64,000 bases of DNA from Camellia lanceoleosa (taxonomy: Eukaryota > Streptophyta > Magnoliopsida > Ericales > Theaceae). This document shows positions 35,126 through 48,763 of the stretch, in pieces. The translations under genes and the position numbers were made by a program. The stretch spans positions 86,146,131 through 86,210,130 of the forward strand of contig CM045763.1 of the NCBI GenBank assembly GCA_025200525.1, read 5' to 3'. The notes under the pieces were generated by a model, which did not search any database, was not told the origin of the DNA, and was given only the letters and a program-made list of their open reading frames with translations. The first letter of the stretch is position 1. Each line of letters begins with the position of its first letter.

Positions 35126-36175
35126 TGTTACTGGCCGTGCGGATAATTGTTTCTCAGCTATAGTAATTCAGGTAAAACCCTTATCCTGTGCAGAGAATTT
35201 TCTTAGTTGTGTTGATTATTTACGGAGTTCCATTAGTTAGATTTTCAACTTTTAGTGCTCTAGGTCAATTGGCATTAGGTTAGTTAAGTTAGTTAAGTTC
35301 ACTATCAGCTATCCTATGTGTGGCTCACTTCAATAATACATTGTTGTGTAGGTTTGAACTCATTGTTTATCTTGCAGATTCTACATAGTGATTTGCTGGA
35401 GTTGTAGACATTTTTGAATCTTTGATTTTCCTTTATAACTGCTCTTCTGCTTCTTCGTCTTCGTCTTTTTCTTTTTATTTTATTTTGTTTTATTTTTTAA
35501 ATTCAACTTATTTTGGCTTTTCTAAGGCTTGCCTCTAAATTATTAAAGTATTTTAGGGTTGTAAGAAAAAAAGGGTAGAACCGAATCGATCATCCGAGAT
35601 AAACGACTGAATGGACTAAATTATTATATTTAAATATTTTTTATATTTTGATTCTTTTATTAGAAGATAAGTGGGCAATAAAAATTAGGTATAGACACAT
35701 TTATGGAGCAACTTCTATGTTATCTCTTCATTTATATTTGATGTGAAACTTTACACGTTTTTATAAAGCCCTTTAAAACCTCCCGGAAATGCTTCATTGA
35801 CATTAAATTTAAAAATAATAAAATCAAACCTCGTTCCTTAAATTTTCTCTAAACCTCAACCAAATCGAACCAATTAATACCTCTACTTAAATTGAAAAAA
35901 AAATATTATTTCGTTAGAGGATGGCTACTTTGTGCTTTGAAATTGCATGAGCAACATGGTTTAGGTCTTGCTCTCTCGATAAATATCTCAAGAAATGGAA
36001 CGTACTTCCTGTGTTGCCATTGTTAGGATAGTTTCCGAGCCTTCAAATGTTTTTTTGTTTTTATTTTTTATTTTTTTTTATGATGCCTATCAGTGTGTGT
36101 TCTTCGGCAGGCTGAAGTTATGATGCACTAATATAAAATGGTCCGATTAAATTTATCCTGAATATGACTCACACC
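35126..36175. other. 3' side of the MUSTANG gene
   Basis: Probable 3' UTR, with a possible UTR intron starting at CAG|GTAAAA near 35172 and ending at a CAG near 35379. Then AT-rich spacer. No gene is seen. Confidence 0.4.
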
Positions 36176-36717
36176 CATGTTTTGAAAATTGGATGGGACC
36201 GGCTGGTTCGATCGGTCTCTAACCCGTTCCTCTTGAAAACCGGTGGGAACCGCGGTTAAATCGCTAAACTGATCGACCCAGTCCGGGTTGAAGCGAACCG
36301 GACTGGTTTGTTATATTTGGTCCAATATTGAAAAAGTTGATGATGAAGGGATTCTAAACACCTTAAGATCCAAAACATGAATTTTCACCCTGCCGCTATA
36401 ATTCCTTGTGAATATGTAGGAAATATATAATATTTTGTATTCAAAGCTAATTTCCCTCAAACAAATGTATAATTAATATTTTTACAAATAATATTAATAT
36501 AAAAATATATATAAACATATATGTTTGATGAATATATATATTGAATTATAAAAATATCCTTAATGAATGTATTTTATTTATTTTTAAATCATAAAAATAT
36601 TTATAAAATAATTATCACATTACGGTTCGATTCCGATTTAACCCAACGGTTGAATTAGTAACCCGTTCACCTAATTTTTTTTTCGGTTCACTCACCAGTC
36701 CGATTTTAAAAACATTT
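36176..36717. mobile_element. Non-autonomous TIR element, probably Mutator-like
   Basis: Left end CATGTTTTGAAAATTGGATGG; right end read backwards AAATGTTTTTAAAATCGGACTGG. ACTCACACC at 36167-36175 and ACTCACTAC at 36718-36726 look like a diverged 9-bp target duplication (7 of 9). Sub-terminal CCGGTT/AACCG motifs are repeated near both ends. The middle is AT-rich and non-coding. Confidence 0.55.
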
Positions 36718-37341
36718 ACTCACTACAAATTTGAATCTCTATCTACACTTCATTATGGAAATGCTTTTTCAGAATACATAGCTTTTTCTTTTTTGGCAAA
36801 AAACGAAATTAATCATCAAGGCTTTGAAGAATTTACAAACCATGGGTATATGAATTCCCAATAGTTCAAATGTGAGCTGTAAATTTCCATGATATTACAT
36901 GACCTAAATGAATGAGGATGTCTGTCCATCAGCTTTGATCTGTAAATTTCCCTGACACACGCATAATCAGAGGGAAGAGAGTAAAAGGAGAAAGTAAATT
37001 CATAACATGTTTGTACTATTTTTGTTTTTAAATAATCAAACACACATTAAGAAAAAGAAGAGAAGAGGAAGAGGAAGAGGATAAACAGGCATAAGTCCCA
37101 CAAAACGGGATAAAACTACCTCAGAAACTGATTGTCAATGAAAAATCTAAAATATTAAATTGCTTGATCTTATGGTTAAACCTAATACATGCAATTAGCC
37201 TTAATATCGGTCTGAATGAATTTGATACGCTTAGTACAATGTTACAAAAAGTGCTAAATCTTTTTTCATCAAACCAAATTGGAAATTAATGACACATTAT
37301 AGGGTGGTCTTAATAACTCTGAGATGGAATAGAACTACCCC

Positions 37342-40300
37342 TTAATAACCATAGTTGGCACCATAGACCGAGCCATACCCTCCAGCTTGCCCTGCATGAC
37401 CAGCATTGGAAGGTGGAGATGCATACACAGAACCATGAGCGGCATAAGAGTTATAGCCTTGGTCAGTGGGCCCACCCGTCTGGCTCTGCATTGGGGCTGC
37501 AGCTTCGGCCATGAAATTCTGCAACAAAAAAATGTAATCTCAACAGATCATCCATTGAAAATAAGAAAAGAAAAGAAAAATGAGGATAATTTAATTTTGC
37601 AGCAGCACGTGTGGTCACTTTCCAAGCTCAATCCCACCAAGGGGAGTTTCTTACATAATCATATTTATAAATATATCTTGTACATATATATATATATATA
37701 TATGACCTCAAGGCATTCAAAATGCAGGGAAGGCTACTTATTCCAACCTTCATGGGGAAAATTGCTATCTTCCTGTATAAACTAAAAAAAATGATCTTAA
37801 CCAGTCACTTGTAAGGGTAATTAGGTACTTTAGACTAAAAAGAAAAATAATTGAATTTCATTCAACAAGTCATCAATTCCATGCATTTCGGGTTCTTGTA
37901 CCTTCAAAGATGCCATCTATTTACACGGGTGAATGGAACAAGCAAATAAAAATAAGAGAAACTAAAAAGAAATAATGCAATGCCAAATCTTGAAGTTTAA
38001 GGTAAATGATAATACTTTGCTACACCAAGTTCATCCCGACTCCAATGATAATAAGCAATGAAATTAAGCAACAAAACTGCAACTATAATATATAGCCAAG
38101 AGAAATGCAAAGATGGATAAATTCATTCACAAGACATGGGTAAGAAAGATTTGCCTGAATCAACTGCTGAGCTGTTTGAACTTGGGAAGCAGTTCCATTA
38201 ATTTCGACTGTCATTTCGCCAGGAACACCCCTCGTCTCCTGTATGGTCACAGTTGCCCCACTAACACGTCTAATGTAGCTTATACTTGCACCAGCTGTAC
38301 CAATCACAGCATCAGCATACGCTAGCGGAATTTGCATTTGCTGAGTGACCTGCGAATTTCATGAAACTCCATAGTCTCAGAAATTAAAAATTTTACCCCC
38401 ACTCTAATTCTTAGGCTTTTTTTTTCCTAATAAAAAAATATTAGTGAGCACACATCATGAGACAGGTATGCCAGCCCAACTGTCCATAAATAAAGCAATA
38501 AAATAAAATGAGATTTGTGTTACTGAAAATTGAGAAAGAACGTGGACGTCAAACAAAATATGTGACGCATATTTGCAAAGAATAATTACTTGACAGCTAC
38601 GCATCAAGACCTGTCAAGTTTTATCAAATTCCAGAGACAAGCAGGGCAATGCCATTTGTGAGTTTGATGACTTTCAGAAAACCGGCCTTCCACGTTTTCA
38701 ACCCAACTAGTTACACAATTTCAGACAGGCATTCACCAGAGCTACAACTTTGTTGACTATAGCATATTTGATGTGGCCGCGTGCCAAAACTTTGCTTCAT
38801 TTCTGATATGTAGCTCAGAATGCTATATCAATGGTGGAGTGGTGCGGTGTGGCCATCTACCAGCCTCCATGGGTCTGCACTAGGTTGAAGTGGGCAACTC
38901 CAAGGGCACTTGGGGGCATTCTAGGCACCTTCAAGGGGTGTTTAGAGATTCCTTGGGGATTGGTAGCTCCATGGATGGTGCTGAGATGGTGAATGCCAGT
39001 GTTGCAGCTTTCCTTGGACACGCACCCGCTATGCCCCACCACATCCCACCATTTTGAGGCATGTTCCTAGGTAGATTGGGCTATTGAGAGGCACCACTGT
39101 TTAGCCTTGTGTGCCTACTCATGGGCATTGGTTTGGGTTTGACCATGCTTGTGGGGTCCCATGGCTTGAGGCATGCAGCATGGAAGCAATGTCGTGCTTC
39201 TGGGCTATAAGTTGATGCATGAAGCCTTGCTATGTGTTGGGCCCCTTGTGCTTCACATGTGGGATGGCACAGTGCACTTGTAGGATATGGCCTATGACAT
39301 TGCCTTGCTCAAGCTACATGTCGGTGCAACACTATGGACACACAATAGCCTATGTTGGATGATGGCAATTGTGTGTGCACAAGGTTTACGCTGTGCTCGA
39401 GTGAACCTAGGTATCATATGGGTGTGTGCATTACTCGTGAGACATGACTATTCAAGATGCTTGTCAAAGACCCAATATGCAATGTTAGCTTCTAGAGCCT
39501 TTGCTAGCTAGGGTTGTATGACATTAGTATATTTATCAATGGTGCAGTGCTGTGACATGCTTGGGGTGTTCAGTCATGGGCAACACTTATGGTAGGCATT
39601 CTTATGCACAGTTGTGTAAGGTTTGGTGTATTTGGTGACATAAACCTTAATTGAGCGAGCCCCTAGTTTGTCATGGCCTTGGTGTTGTGGAGTGATTGTT
39701 GCCATGTTTTTAGTACCTTGGGACATGGGGTCTTGGGTGGCATTCATTATGCAGGGCTTCTTTTGTGGGGGTGGTTCTCGTTGGAAATCTTGTGGGCTTG
39801 CTATTGTCATGACAGGTGATGATCCTCAACACTTGGATGGCAAAAAGTTAAGGTGGACTTGTGATCAAGTGGCTTCATGGGACAAAGTTCCGTGGTACCA
39901 AAGAGTCATCCCATGACAACCAGGAAATGGGAGAGTTTTCAAGCATACAGAATTCAGCTAGGGGCTTGGGTTCCACTAGGTCTGTAAGATTCAATATGAA
40001 AAACTATAAACTTGACTTGCCTTGGAAAACCCATGCACTCCCTGCAATTCATCCAAGATGGTCCACTGGTTTATGAGTCAAAATGTCAAATAATAATTGG
40101 TCAACCCATCCAGGTTCAAATTCATGAAAAAGCACAATGCCAATATTCGAGGTCCAGCTTAAAGCCTCCAGTTTTATTTATCTAGATTACTGAGATTAGA
40201 AGATTAAAAATCAAAATAAGAAAAAAGAGAAGAAAAAAAATTCAAAAAAAACCTGTGTAATCACTGATGGCGCTGGCTGAGAATTGGATGAGGCATGCAC

Positions 40301-43300
40301 ATTCATTGGAGCTTCTCTTCCATAGGCAGATATACCCTGATGAGGCTGTTTTTCTAGTGGAGGTTGAATGTCAGCCGGTGGATAATAATTGTCAAGTTGC
40401 CTAGGAGGTGGCATGTAATGAGGATTAGCTCCATAACCAGGTCCTCCACCTGCATTTGGAGGAAAAGCTTGGGGCGGTGGACCCCAGGATTGGGGAGGAG
40501 CCATGTGTTGTTCCATCTGAGGATTTGGCATTTGCATCTGAAGAAAAGTTCTAATGCATTAGAAAAATATAACCTCTCTCTCGGTCAATTAATTGAATTG
40601 ATGATTGAAAACAACACTCACTTGCATTTCAAACATCGGAATTACACTGCGATCAACCAAAAATTTCCTCAGGTGAGTAGCAATTAATTCAATTGCTTTG
40701 TGTACCCCTACAGGCTCCCCCACTACCTCAACAATCCTATCATCTTGAAGAGCAAAAATGGGTAGGTCTTCTGCAGTAATTCATTACAACAATTAGAAAA
40801 ACTTGATGTCAGATGAATAATGACCAAAAATTACAATGAGTTGACATGATGACAATGCAAAACTAGAGGAAATTAAAATAAACAAATGTAAAAACTTGTC
40901 AAAAATCAAATGTACAACTGGTGAAGTCGAGAATGTGTAGAATGAGAAATTCTGTTAAAACACTTCTGAAAGTCAGGTTGTGATAGGATTGATTAATTTG
41001 AAAGGACGGAATTTTGATTCAATTTCACTAATACTTAAGGTAATATGGGAGTTGGGCTACAACAGATGAGGACTGCTGCAGCAGGAAGAGAGAGTCAATA
41101 ATCCTTGTGCAAATACAATCGTTCACATGGGATGGATTTTTAAATATAGTCCCTTTACCTACTATTTCAAATCCATCTAAATAAGGCTCTCAAAAATGTC
41201 AATGTTATAGTATTCCAAATCTCAGGTGAAATATTCAAAAGATCAATCCAAACACAACCAATAATCTATCTACTTCCAGCTCAAGCCAATATCTGACAGA
41301 ATCCTCAGAAACATTAAACTGAAAAAAGAAAGTTTTTCTTTGAGCAAAAACTAGAAATACAGTTTGACAGAGTGGAAAAAATCATAGTAATAGAGATGTA
41401 ATGAAGAAAACCTGTCCCAAGTACTCTAACAATACAACTAGATGCTTCTTGAATAGACTTGACAGTTGCTCCTTGCTTTCCAATTATGCTTCCTGCTTGA
41501 GCAGCTGCCAATAGCAACCTAGTTGAAACCTTGGCTCCCAGACCCGGTGGAGCATGAGAAGAATCACTCTCCAGCCCATCAACGATGCGTTTATGAACCC
41601 TCAGTAGGCCATCTACAGCTGGAGGAAGAGAAGCATCAGGCTCCTCCTTGGCAGACACCATAACCTTTCCAAAAGAACAAAAAACAAATCATCAATCCCT
41701 GTGCAAATAATTATACTATGTTTGACTCATACTAAAAACAGCAAGGAATAGCACTATAGCAGCATAAATTCTTTATTTTAAAAAAATGGACATATCTTTG
41801 GAGTTTGAAGAAAAGATTGGCCAAAATCATCTGCAACACCATGGTGTACAATTTTATGCCTCAGGGAAGAATGACTAACCAAAATTAAAATGAGAGAGAG
41901 AGAGAGAGAGAGTGCATACATTCAGAAATTCACAGGCAATAGCTGAGTATCTAATTTTTTATACCAAGAACATAGTTAGAAAAAAGGCAAAAAGTCAATT
42001 ATCAAGCTGTCGATATAAAAACAAAAAACAAAAAGAAGAAAAAAAGGTGTCTTCCAAACAAATTTAAACTGTATAGATTTAGGTCTTCCATGAGACACGT
42101 GAAATACTCTCTACAGACAAGAACACAGTTCAACACAAGACATTGAAAAGACATAAAAACATGAGAATTCAGATTGTAAAGGTGTATGATAACCAAATCG
42201 AATCTGAATAGGCATGGCAGCAAAAGAAGGTTTCAAATTATAGGTTCTTTAAAGGCCTGCTCAAGCATGTTATCACCAAATTGCCTAGAAAACTTTCATA
42301 AACATCAGGAAGGAGAATAGGAGAGATAAAAAGGAGGAGACAAGACAATCATCATTAAATCACTTATTCTCTTCTTTTTTATGTTATCGCAAATTACTTT
42401 TTTTAATAATCTCTACTAGTCTACTAGATTTTGTATATTTTAATTTATTTTTTTTTCCACGTTAGCAAACATATTCCCTAACTAGGCCTTTAAACCTTTT
42501 GTATACAAGCTTCTAATATTCATTGACCTCAACATGTTCAATTATTTAATTATTGACAACGTATTAACACTTGATATGTTTTTGATTTTGTTTTCCATTA
42601 ATTTTTCCTCATTTCCAAAAAGTTTCTGTTTCCAAGCGAACCGAAACGAAATTTTGATCCTTGCTCCAAGGTGAAGTGATGCAGGTAGTGTCACTTTTGC
42701 AATGTCTTATACGTTACCTTACCAGCAGTCAGCAAGTCTTATTCTTCCAAAACATTTATGCTAAAAGTATTACAAAATTCTAAATTTAACCCAAGGATTC
42801 AGCTTCAAAATCCCAATCTGGTACAAAACTCACCCATCATGATATTATGATGTGAATTCATTTTATGACTCTTAACCCTATTAATCAAACAAAGAATAAT
42901 CATTCAAGCATTGTCCTAGATCCACACTAGAATATAACTCATGAATTTGAAGCCCTAGATCCCATGAGATCAACAATTGAACAATAATTAAGAAAATTGC
43001 CCAATAATAAATTCAATTAAGTCTATCTCAATGGGGGCTTTCTTTTTCTTTTTATGGGATAATAATATTTCTTAACACTACAGAGAGTGTCAAAAAAGAA
43101 AAGCACACTCGAGAAATCCAAAAGGCTCAACTCCAAGGACTAAATGAAGCTATAAGGTTAGCCTCAATGTTTCTTGGATTGATATTGACTATAACAAACT
43201 TGGTTTAAGTTATTTTATATTAAAACTTCTTATAAATTTCACCATTTGAAGTACCCAAATCCATTTTCAAAAGTTATACCTTAAATTTTAATGAAAGTTT

Positions 43301-46266
43301 GAATTTATATAACTGAAAAGATGCTGGTTGATGTTCATTTGAATTTATATAACACAAAACATGACAAAAAAACTTTCAAAGCTACAACAAAATTCTCCTC
43401 TTTTTTTCAAGAGTAAAGATAATTATGTTAATGAGGAACCAAGCGGGTCCAACCACATACAAAAAAAGAAGTAAAATAACTATATATCAAAAACCTATTC
43501 AAAGGCCTCTACAAAATCCAAAAAATGGTTCAAAGATGGAGTGATCACCTCCAAAATCCAACTATACAACAAAGCCAAAGATATACTCTTTAATCTAAAA
43601 AAATACTCTTCTCTACCATCCAATGTTCTTCTATTTCTTTTTTCCCCCACACCAACCACATTAAAGCCTAGAGAACCAATGCCTTCCTCCTATTCCCATG
43701 CTCATTCGCAATTACTACCACAAGAAAGTCGTACCACGCAACTCCCTAACCATTAACAGGAACACATCTCCCTAGCCATCTCGCAATGATTAATATGGCA
43801 TTCTCCATAAATAAGTCAATAAATAACATATAGATAAGAAAGTTGAACTTGGTGACCCATAATACTTGGTTGCAAGATCCATGGACCCCTTTTTATCGGC
43901 AAGATCCATGGACTCATATTACAACCCATGGATCAAAACTACAACCCACCCGCACATCCGAAATATTACCTAAATAGCAAATACCCTACCTTACTAAACC
44001 TAACAAACAAAAATAATATCATACTGGAAGCCTAATAAGCTACAGAAATATAAAATTATAAAATAAAAACCAATTTAACTCTGAACTTCATTAGATGATG
44101 CCGTAAATATGCTCCATTTAAAAATCCAGCTTTAACAAATTTCTTGTTAACATGCTCTGCTAAGAAATTTATTATCTTACACAGTTTTTTTCTTTCTTTT
44201 ATTCTACTTTTTGGGTTTGAAATTCAATTCAACTTTTTGCGTTTGAAATTCAATTCAACTACATGACTAACATGACTTAGTCATGTAGACTTCTGCTTTT
44301 TCAACTTTACATGATAAATTTAGGTTCCAAAGATTATTTTCAAAGACCAAAGTATAAAGGCCATCGCATTTGAAATCTCACAAGAAGATTGAGATTGAAA
44401 GATTAGTGATTAATTTTTTTAGTGAAATTTATATCAGATGCCTTTCCAGCCTATTCCATTCTCAGCTGGAACTGTTTAGAGAGAGCTTCAGCATTAACAA
44501 TAATCTCAAGCATTTTCAACGGGGTCAGACAATATGCGGCAAAACATCAATCATCCGGATTCTGAATTTACCAGATAGAACTTGGAGCTTCTTGGTACAC
44601 AAGTTCATATAAGATATGTCCGTGTTTATTCAGATAAGCTTTTCAGCAGTTGTATACTCAATGCTGATCCCTGCAATCCGGATCTTTGGCCAAGTTTGGC
44701 ATAACCTAAATAATACAAAAAGCCAAAAAGTCACTATCCTATTTAAGTCACATCATCTTATTTAAATCACATCACCTCTCTAACACATCACATCAAACCC
44801 AACCCAAACCCCCAACCCATATAAGTCAATAAGTGTACTTTTTTAGAACATCCCAAACCAACCATTTGATTCTTCATGTTTGAAAACATATTGATGATTG
44901 ATTTGTTGCCTTAATTTTTTTGCTGACAGAACCTGCACAGATTCATCTTTGTTATTGCAAAAAAGGAGCTGCTTCAAATTATAATTGTTGTTTGTATTAT
45001 GTATCCTTTTGCTCCTTTTCCATATAAGTTTTTTAGGATGAGCATAATCCTAATATGAAATTTGATATATAATGTTTTAACAACTTTACCATTATTGATT
45101 TCTCTCCTAAGTTAGCTATTACAATCAGCTGCACGTATTTTCCTTCATAAAACAGCAGAGTTAGAAAGTGGAAAATTATGGCAATACAAGGACATGTATA
45201 TGCCACAAAGAAATTTTCTCCCTTTGGCGTTTACATGAAAATGGATCATTGTACAATGCATCTATTCAAATTACAATATTCCTAGAATTTCAGGACAAAT
45301 GGAATTCTAAATGCGTCAATATATCCATAACCAATTATATTAGTGGCTGGATGACAACCATCTTCTGTTGTTCACCAAACATCCATAAACTGATTAAATA
45401 ACTTTTATTAATTTTATAAAATTTTATTTATGGTTTGTAACCTGATTAACTAAAATTCATAATTCTCACTGGTACCGAACAAATGTGGGTGACATCACAT
45501 CTTGCGTGGCATACCAATGTAGAAATTTGGATGTCTACTTTAACGACAACATACTTTTTTAACTTCATAATAAGCTATTTACAATAGTTGCAAGATTACT
45601 TTTTTTCAGTACAACAAAATTTCTCATATTTCATGAGAAAGTGCTCAGATAGTTTTCAGAATTATTAAATCACCACATAATAGATTGTTTCTGAACAACA
45701 GTTACTAAACATTAAATTCAGCAGAAATTGAGGCAAAAGAGCTCTGACAAAGTGAAGTTGCAGAAACCTTCATAGCTTACCATATTGCTTCAAAATGTAA
45801 GTTAAGGGAAACTAACAAAGTGACTTTAATACTAGATAAGATAGCAACTAACATTTACAAAGGGAACATCACTAGAGTTCAAGCCAGAAAATCAGTAAGA
45901 ATTAATTAGTTCTACCCTATCAGGGTGTACGAAAAATTTCCCTGGAAAAATATACTGAACCAAAAAAAGAAGATACAAGCTTACAGCTCTTTCAGCAGTT
46001 CCTGGAGGACCATCAAGAATCTTAATGCGAGCTCTTGTCTCTTCACACATTTTCTTTATGTACTCTCCTTTGCGCCCAATGATACTACCAACCTTTTGCA
46101 CAGGAACCAACATTCGAAATACACTCTCTCCTGGCCACCCAGGCCACCTTTTTTCACCGCCTCCAATGGCCAAATCATCCTCATGTCCTTGTTTTTGTTC
46201 AGGTTGCGAGTTCTCAGGCATTCCATCCATATCATGTTCACCAAAACTTTGATCAAGTTCAGCCAT
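37342..46266 (-). CDS. FLK: Three-KH-domain RNA-binding protein, FLK/PEPPER type
   Basis: Six coding exons: 46266-45985, 41664-41412, 40770-40622, 40537-40253, 38349-38155 and 37518-37342, giving 446 residues in one frame. The start MAELDQSF is the first ATG after an acceptor near 46270. KH1 lies in exon 1 ([24 protein letters not shown] 64-67). KH2 spans exons 2-3 ([23 protein letters not shown] 156-159). Exon 4 is a Pro/Gly/Gln/Tyr-rich linker. KH3 is in exon 5 ([18 protein letters not shown]; loop GTAG 340-343). The tail is Gly/Ala/Tyr-rich, ending [11 protein letters not shown]. In Arabidopsis FLK binds RNA and promotes flowering by lowering FLC expression; PEPPER and HEN4 are close relatives, so the exact function is inferred. 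All introns are GT-AG except the last (38154-37519), which is GC-AG. Introns of 4.3 and 1.9 kb hold repeats. Confidence 0.92.
38800..39940. other. Base-composition island inside an FLK intron
   Basis: About 1.1 kb with clearly higher GC than the AT-rich intron around it and many GGCA/TGCATG-type words. Short frames exist on both strands but show no known domain. The sharp change suggests a transposon insertion, perhaps a solo LTR, but I found no matching ends or target duplication. Confidence 0.4.
41887..41913. repeat. GA microsatellite in FLK intron
   Basis: A run of GA dinucleotides in the first coding-region intron. No function is implied. Confidence 0.8.
41920..45890. other. Body of the 4.3-kb FLK intron
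   Basis: Non-coding, AT-rich, lying between the KH1 and KH2 exons. Small open frames on either strand (for example near 45170-45400) show no domain and no coding-like composition. No transposon ends were recognised with confidence. Confidence 0.5.
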
Positions 46267-46269
46267 AAG

Positions 46270-48660
46270 CTTCATGGAAAAAAAGAAGACAATTTGAATA
46301 TATAAATGATTATATTCAACAGTCAACTAAATTATCAAAAGGCCATATAGAAATTACAAACCTGTCCTAATTAATTTTCTTAACGATAACAACCACAATA
46401 TAACACCCCCCCCCCCCCCCCCCAAAAAAAAAAAAAAAAACCAACAAAACAAAAAATTAAGAAATAAAATGAGAAAGTCAACAGAACACAAAGGCTTCTC
46501 CTTTCTCAATGTTTTGCGCTTAATTTTGAAAGCATCTTCGAAAAAATAAATCAAACATGCATAACACCACCAAAAATTGGTTAGATGGTCCAAAGCCTTT
46601 GGCCTTGTTAATAATTTTCTATAGAGTTTAGAAAATTTTAAAATTTGTTTAGTTGTATATTTTGAAAATAGTTTTGGAGTTTTGGATGATTTGATATTTT
46701 TTTGTAGTTGAATAAGTGATTGAGAAGGAGAGAGGAGAGAGAAGAGAGAAAAAGTGATTGATTAATGTATAGTGGAGAGAAAAGTGATTTTAGATTTTAG
46801 ATTTTTTTTTAAAAACAAATTTCAACCAAGCATGTTTTTAAAATTTTTTCTCCAAAAACATGTTTTGAGAGACAAACCAAACACGCCTTTTTTTTTTTGT
46901 TGGATATCCACAAAGCCTATGACCTTTCTTCCACATATTACTGCCCTATATCTACATACATCCAAATCTTCAGTGCCCCAGTTCAATCGGTTTGGCAGAA
47001 GCCTTTGCCCCCCCCCCCAAAAAAAAAAAAAACTAGAACTCTAATAATGGCAGAGGATTTGAGTCCATGTCTATGACACAACAACCTAGAGATTTTACTA
47101 GCTAATCTAGCTAGAACCATCAATGTCGTTTTCTGATTTTGTGTGCAATGAACCTCACACATGATAGATGCCAAATAATTTTCACAATGACACCCTTGCT
47201 AACAACGAAGTATCCTTCATTTTATAAATAAGTCAAGAATTTGGTAAGCCTAAGGATGAAAACATTCACAATGAATCCAATGACCCTTAAATTTCTATGG
47301 CTGGGATCAATTTGTCAAACTGACTTGATCAAGACACCTCTCTCATGGAAAGGATCTCATCTGTAAGAATACCCCCAGTCAATGTCTCATTCAAGAATAA
47401 TTTGAATACAAATTTGTAGCAGAAAATCTTTAAATGCAATTTCGACAACCACCCTGTGTGTGAAGTTTCCAAAAGTAACAAAACTTACAATTAAACTTAA
47501 CTCTTTCCCCACTAATAATACGCACATTGCTACATAAATGTTCACATACACAGCATGTCAAGTTTGGCTCAATAACACAAGGAACAAGATTAGCAAAACG
47601 AAGTTCAAGCTTCTATTTCACAAAAACTTTAAATCTAAGAACTCAAGCAAATAGCAATTCATTTCTATCCTATAAGAAAAGAAGAATTGGAAAAAAAAAA
47701 AATTGGGTTCAAACAATAATTGAATATAAGACCAAACAATAATTGAATATAAGACCTAACAATCATAAAACCAAAAACCCATCAAAGAAAATAAAAAGTT
47801 AAACCGTTCAATCAACACAAAAAGAACATGTTGACAACTAGCTAAACTACGAAGACCCAATCCCACAGCAGCACACAACTAAACTCCACCAAGACTCAAT
47901 CCCAACATAGTAATTCCTAAAAGCATAGAACACTGTTAATAAAGAACAAGATTAACATTACATCATGTTTGGCTCAATCACATAAGGAACAAGAATAACA
48001 TTAAGATGTTCAAGCTTCTATTTTCACAATAACTTTGTCATCCCAACAATTTTAACTAAGCCCATTCCAAGAGAACTGACCAGTGAACTTCTTTATTGCA
48101 ATCACGAGGGAAAGAACTTGAAAGTACTATTCACACATAGATAACCAATAATGGAATTGAAGGCTTTAATTCTCATAAAACTAAAAACCCATCAAAGAAA
48201 TATAAAAAAAAAAATTAACCATTTGAATCAACTAAAAAAGCACATTTTAAATTGACAGCTAAACAACACAGACACAACCCCAAAGCACACAACACAACTA
48301 AACTCCCCAAAACTCAATCCCAACAAAGTAATTTCTAAAAAAACAGAGAACCCTGTTAATAAAAAAAAAAGAAACTATTCGATGGGCCAACTAAAAAGAA
48401 GACAGAATGGATAAAGAACAGAGAAGCACAGTAACAAAATAAAACCCTAAAAGGATGTAAAAGCGTAGTATGTATGAGATGCGTGTACTTACATGCGTTG
48501 TGAAGTGAACTAGAGAGAGAGAGAGAGAGAGAGAGCTAACAATGGCGAATTGGAGGCAGACAAAAATCTTTGGAGTGGAATTGAAAATACGATTTAGGTT
48601 TTTCGGAGGATTGAGAAGTGTTTTAGCGGACGAATGACGAGCTAGCATCTCCAACAAGTG
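46270..48660 (-). promoter_or_regulatory. Leader intron and first exon of FLK
   Basis: A probable non-coding first exon lies at about 48660-48494, with an AG/CT microsatellite (48512-48535) and a donor CAACGCAT|GTAAGTAC. The acceptor just ahead of the start codon is near 46270. The intron of about 2.2 kb contains a C-run then A-run (46407-46440), a second shorter one near 47010-47030 and a possible MITE at 46590-46890 (GGCCTTGTTAATAA... to ...ACCAAACACGCC). The transcript start is inferred. Confidence 0.5.
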
Positions 48661-48763
48661 TAAATTGCATTCACGCCCCCAATGAGGTTTATATTTAATT
48701 GTATAAAGTTACCCTTACATTTTTGAAAATTACATTTTCTTCCAATCAGTTTGTAATCTTATT

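Noticed and set aside
39893..39906. TGGTACCAAAGAG as a primer-binding site for an LTR element
   Set aside because: Several mismatches to the initiator tRNA site and no LTR end next to it.
39287..39916. Two short frames in the GC-richer intron island
   Set aside because: No domain and no splice structure; composition alone explains the open frames.
45168..45401. 77-codon frame in the FLK intron
   Set aside because: No domain, AT-rich, inside an intron that is well defined by flanking KH exons.
46590..46890. Possible MITE in the FLK leader intron
   Set aside because: The ends (GGCCTTGTTAAT and GGCGTGTTTGG) match poorly and no target duplication was found, so it is only mentioned within the leader entry.
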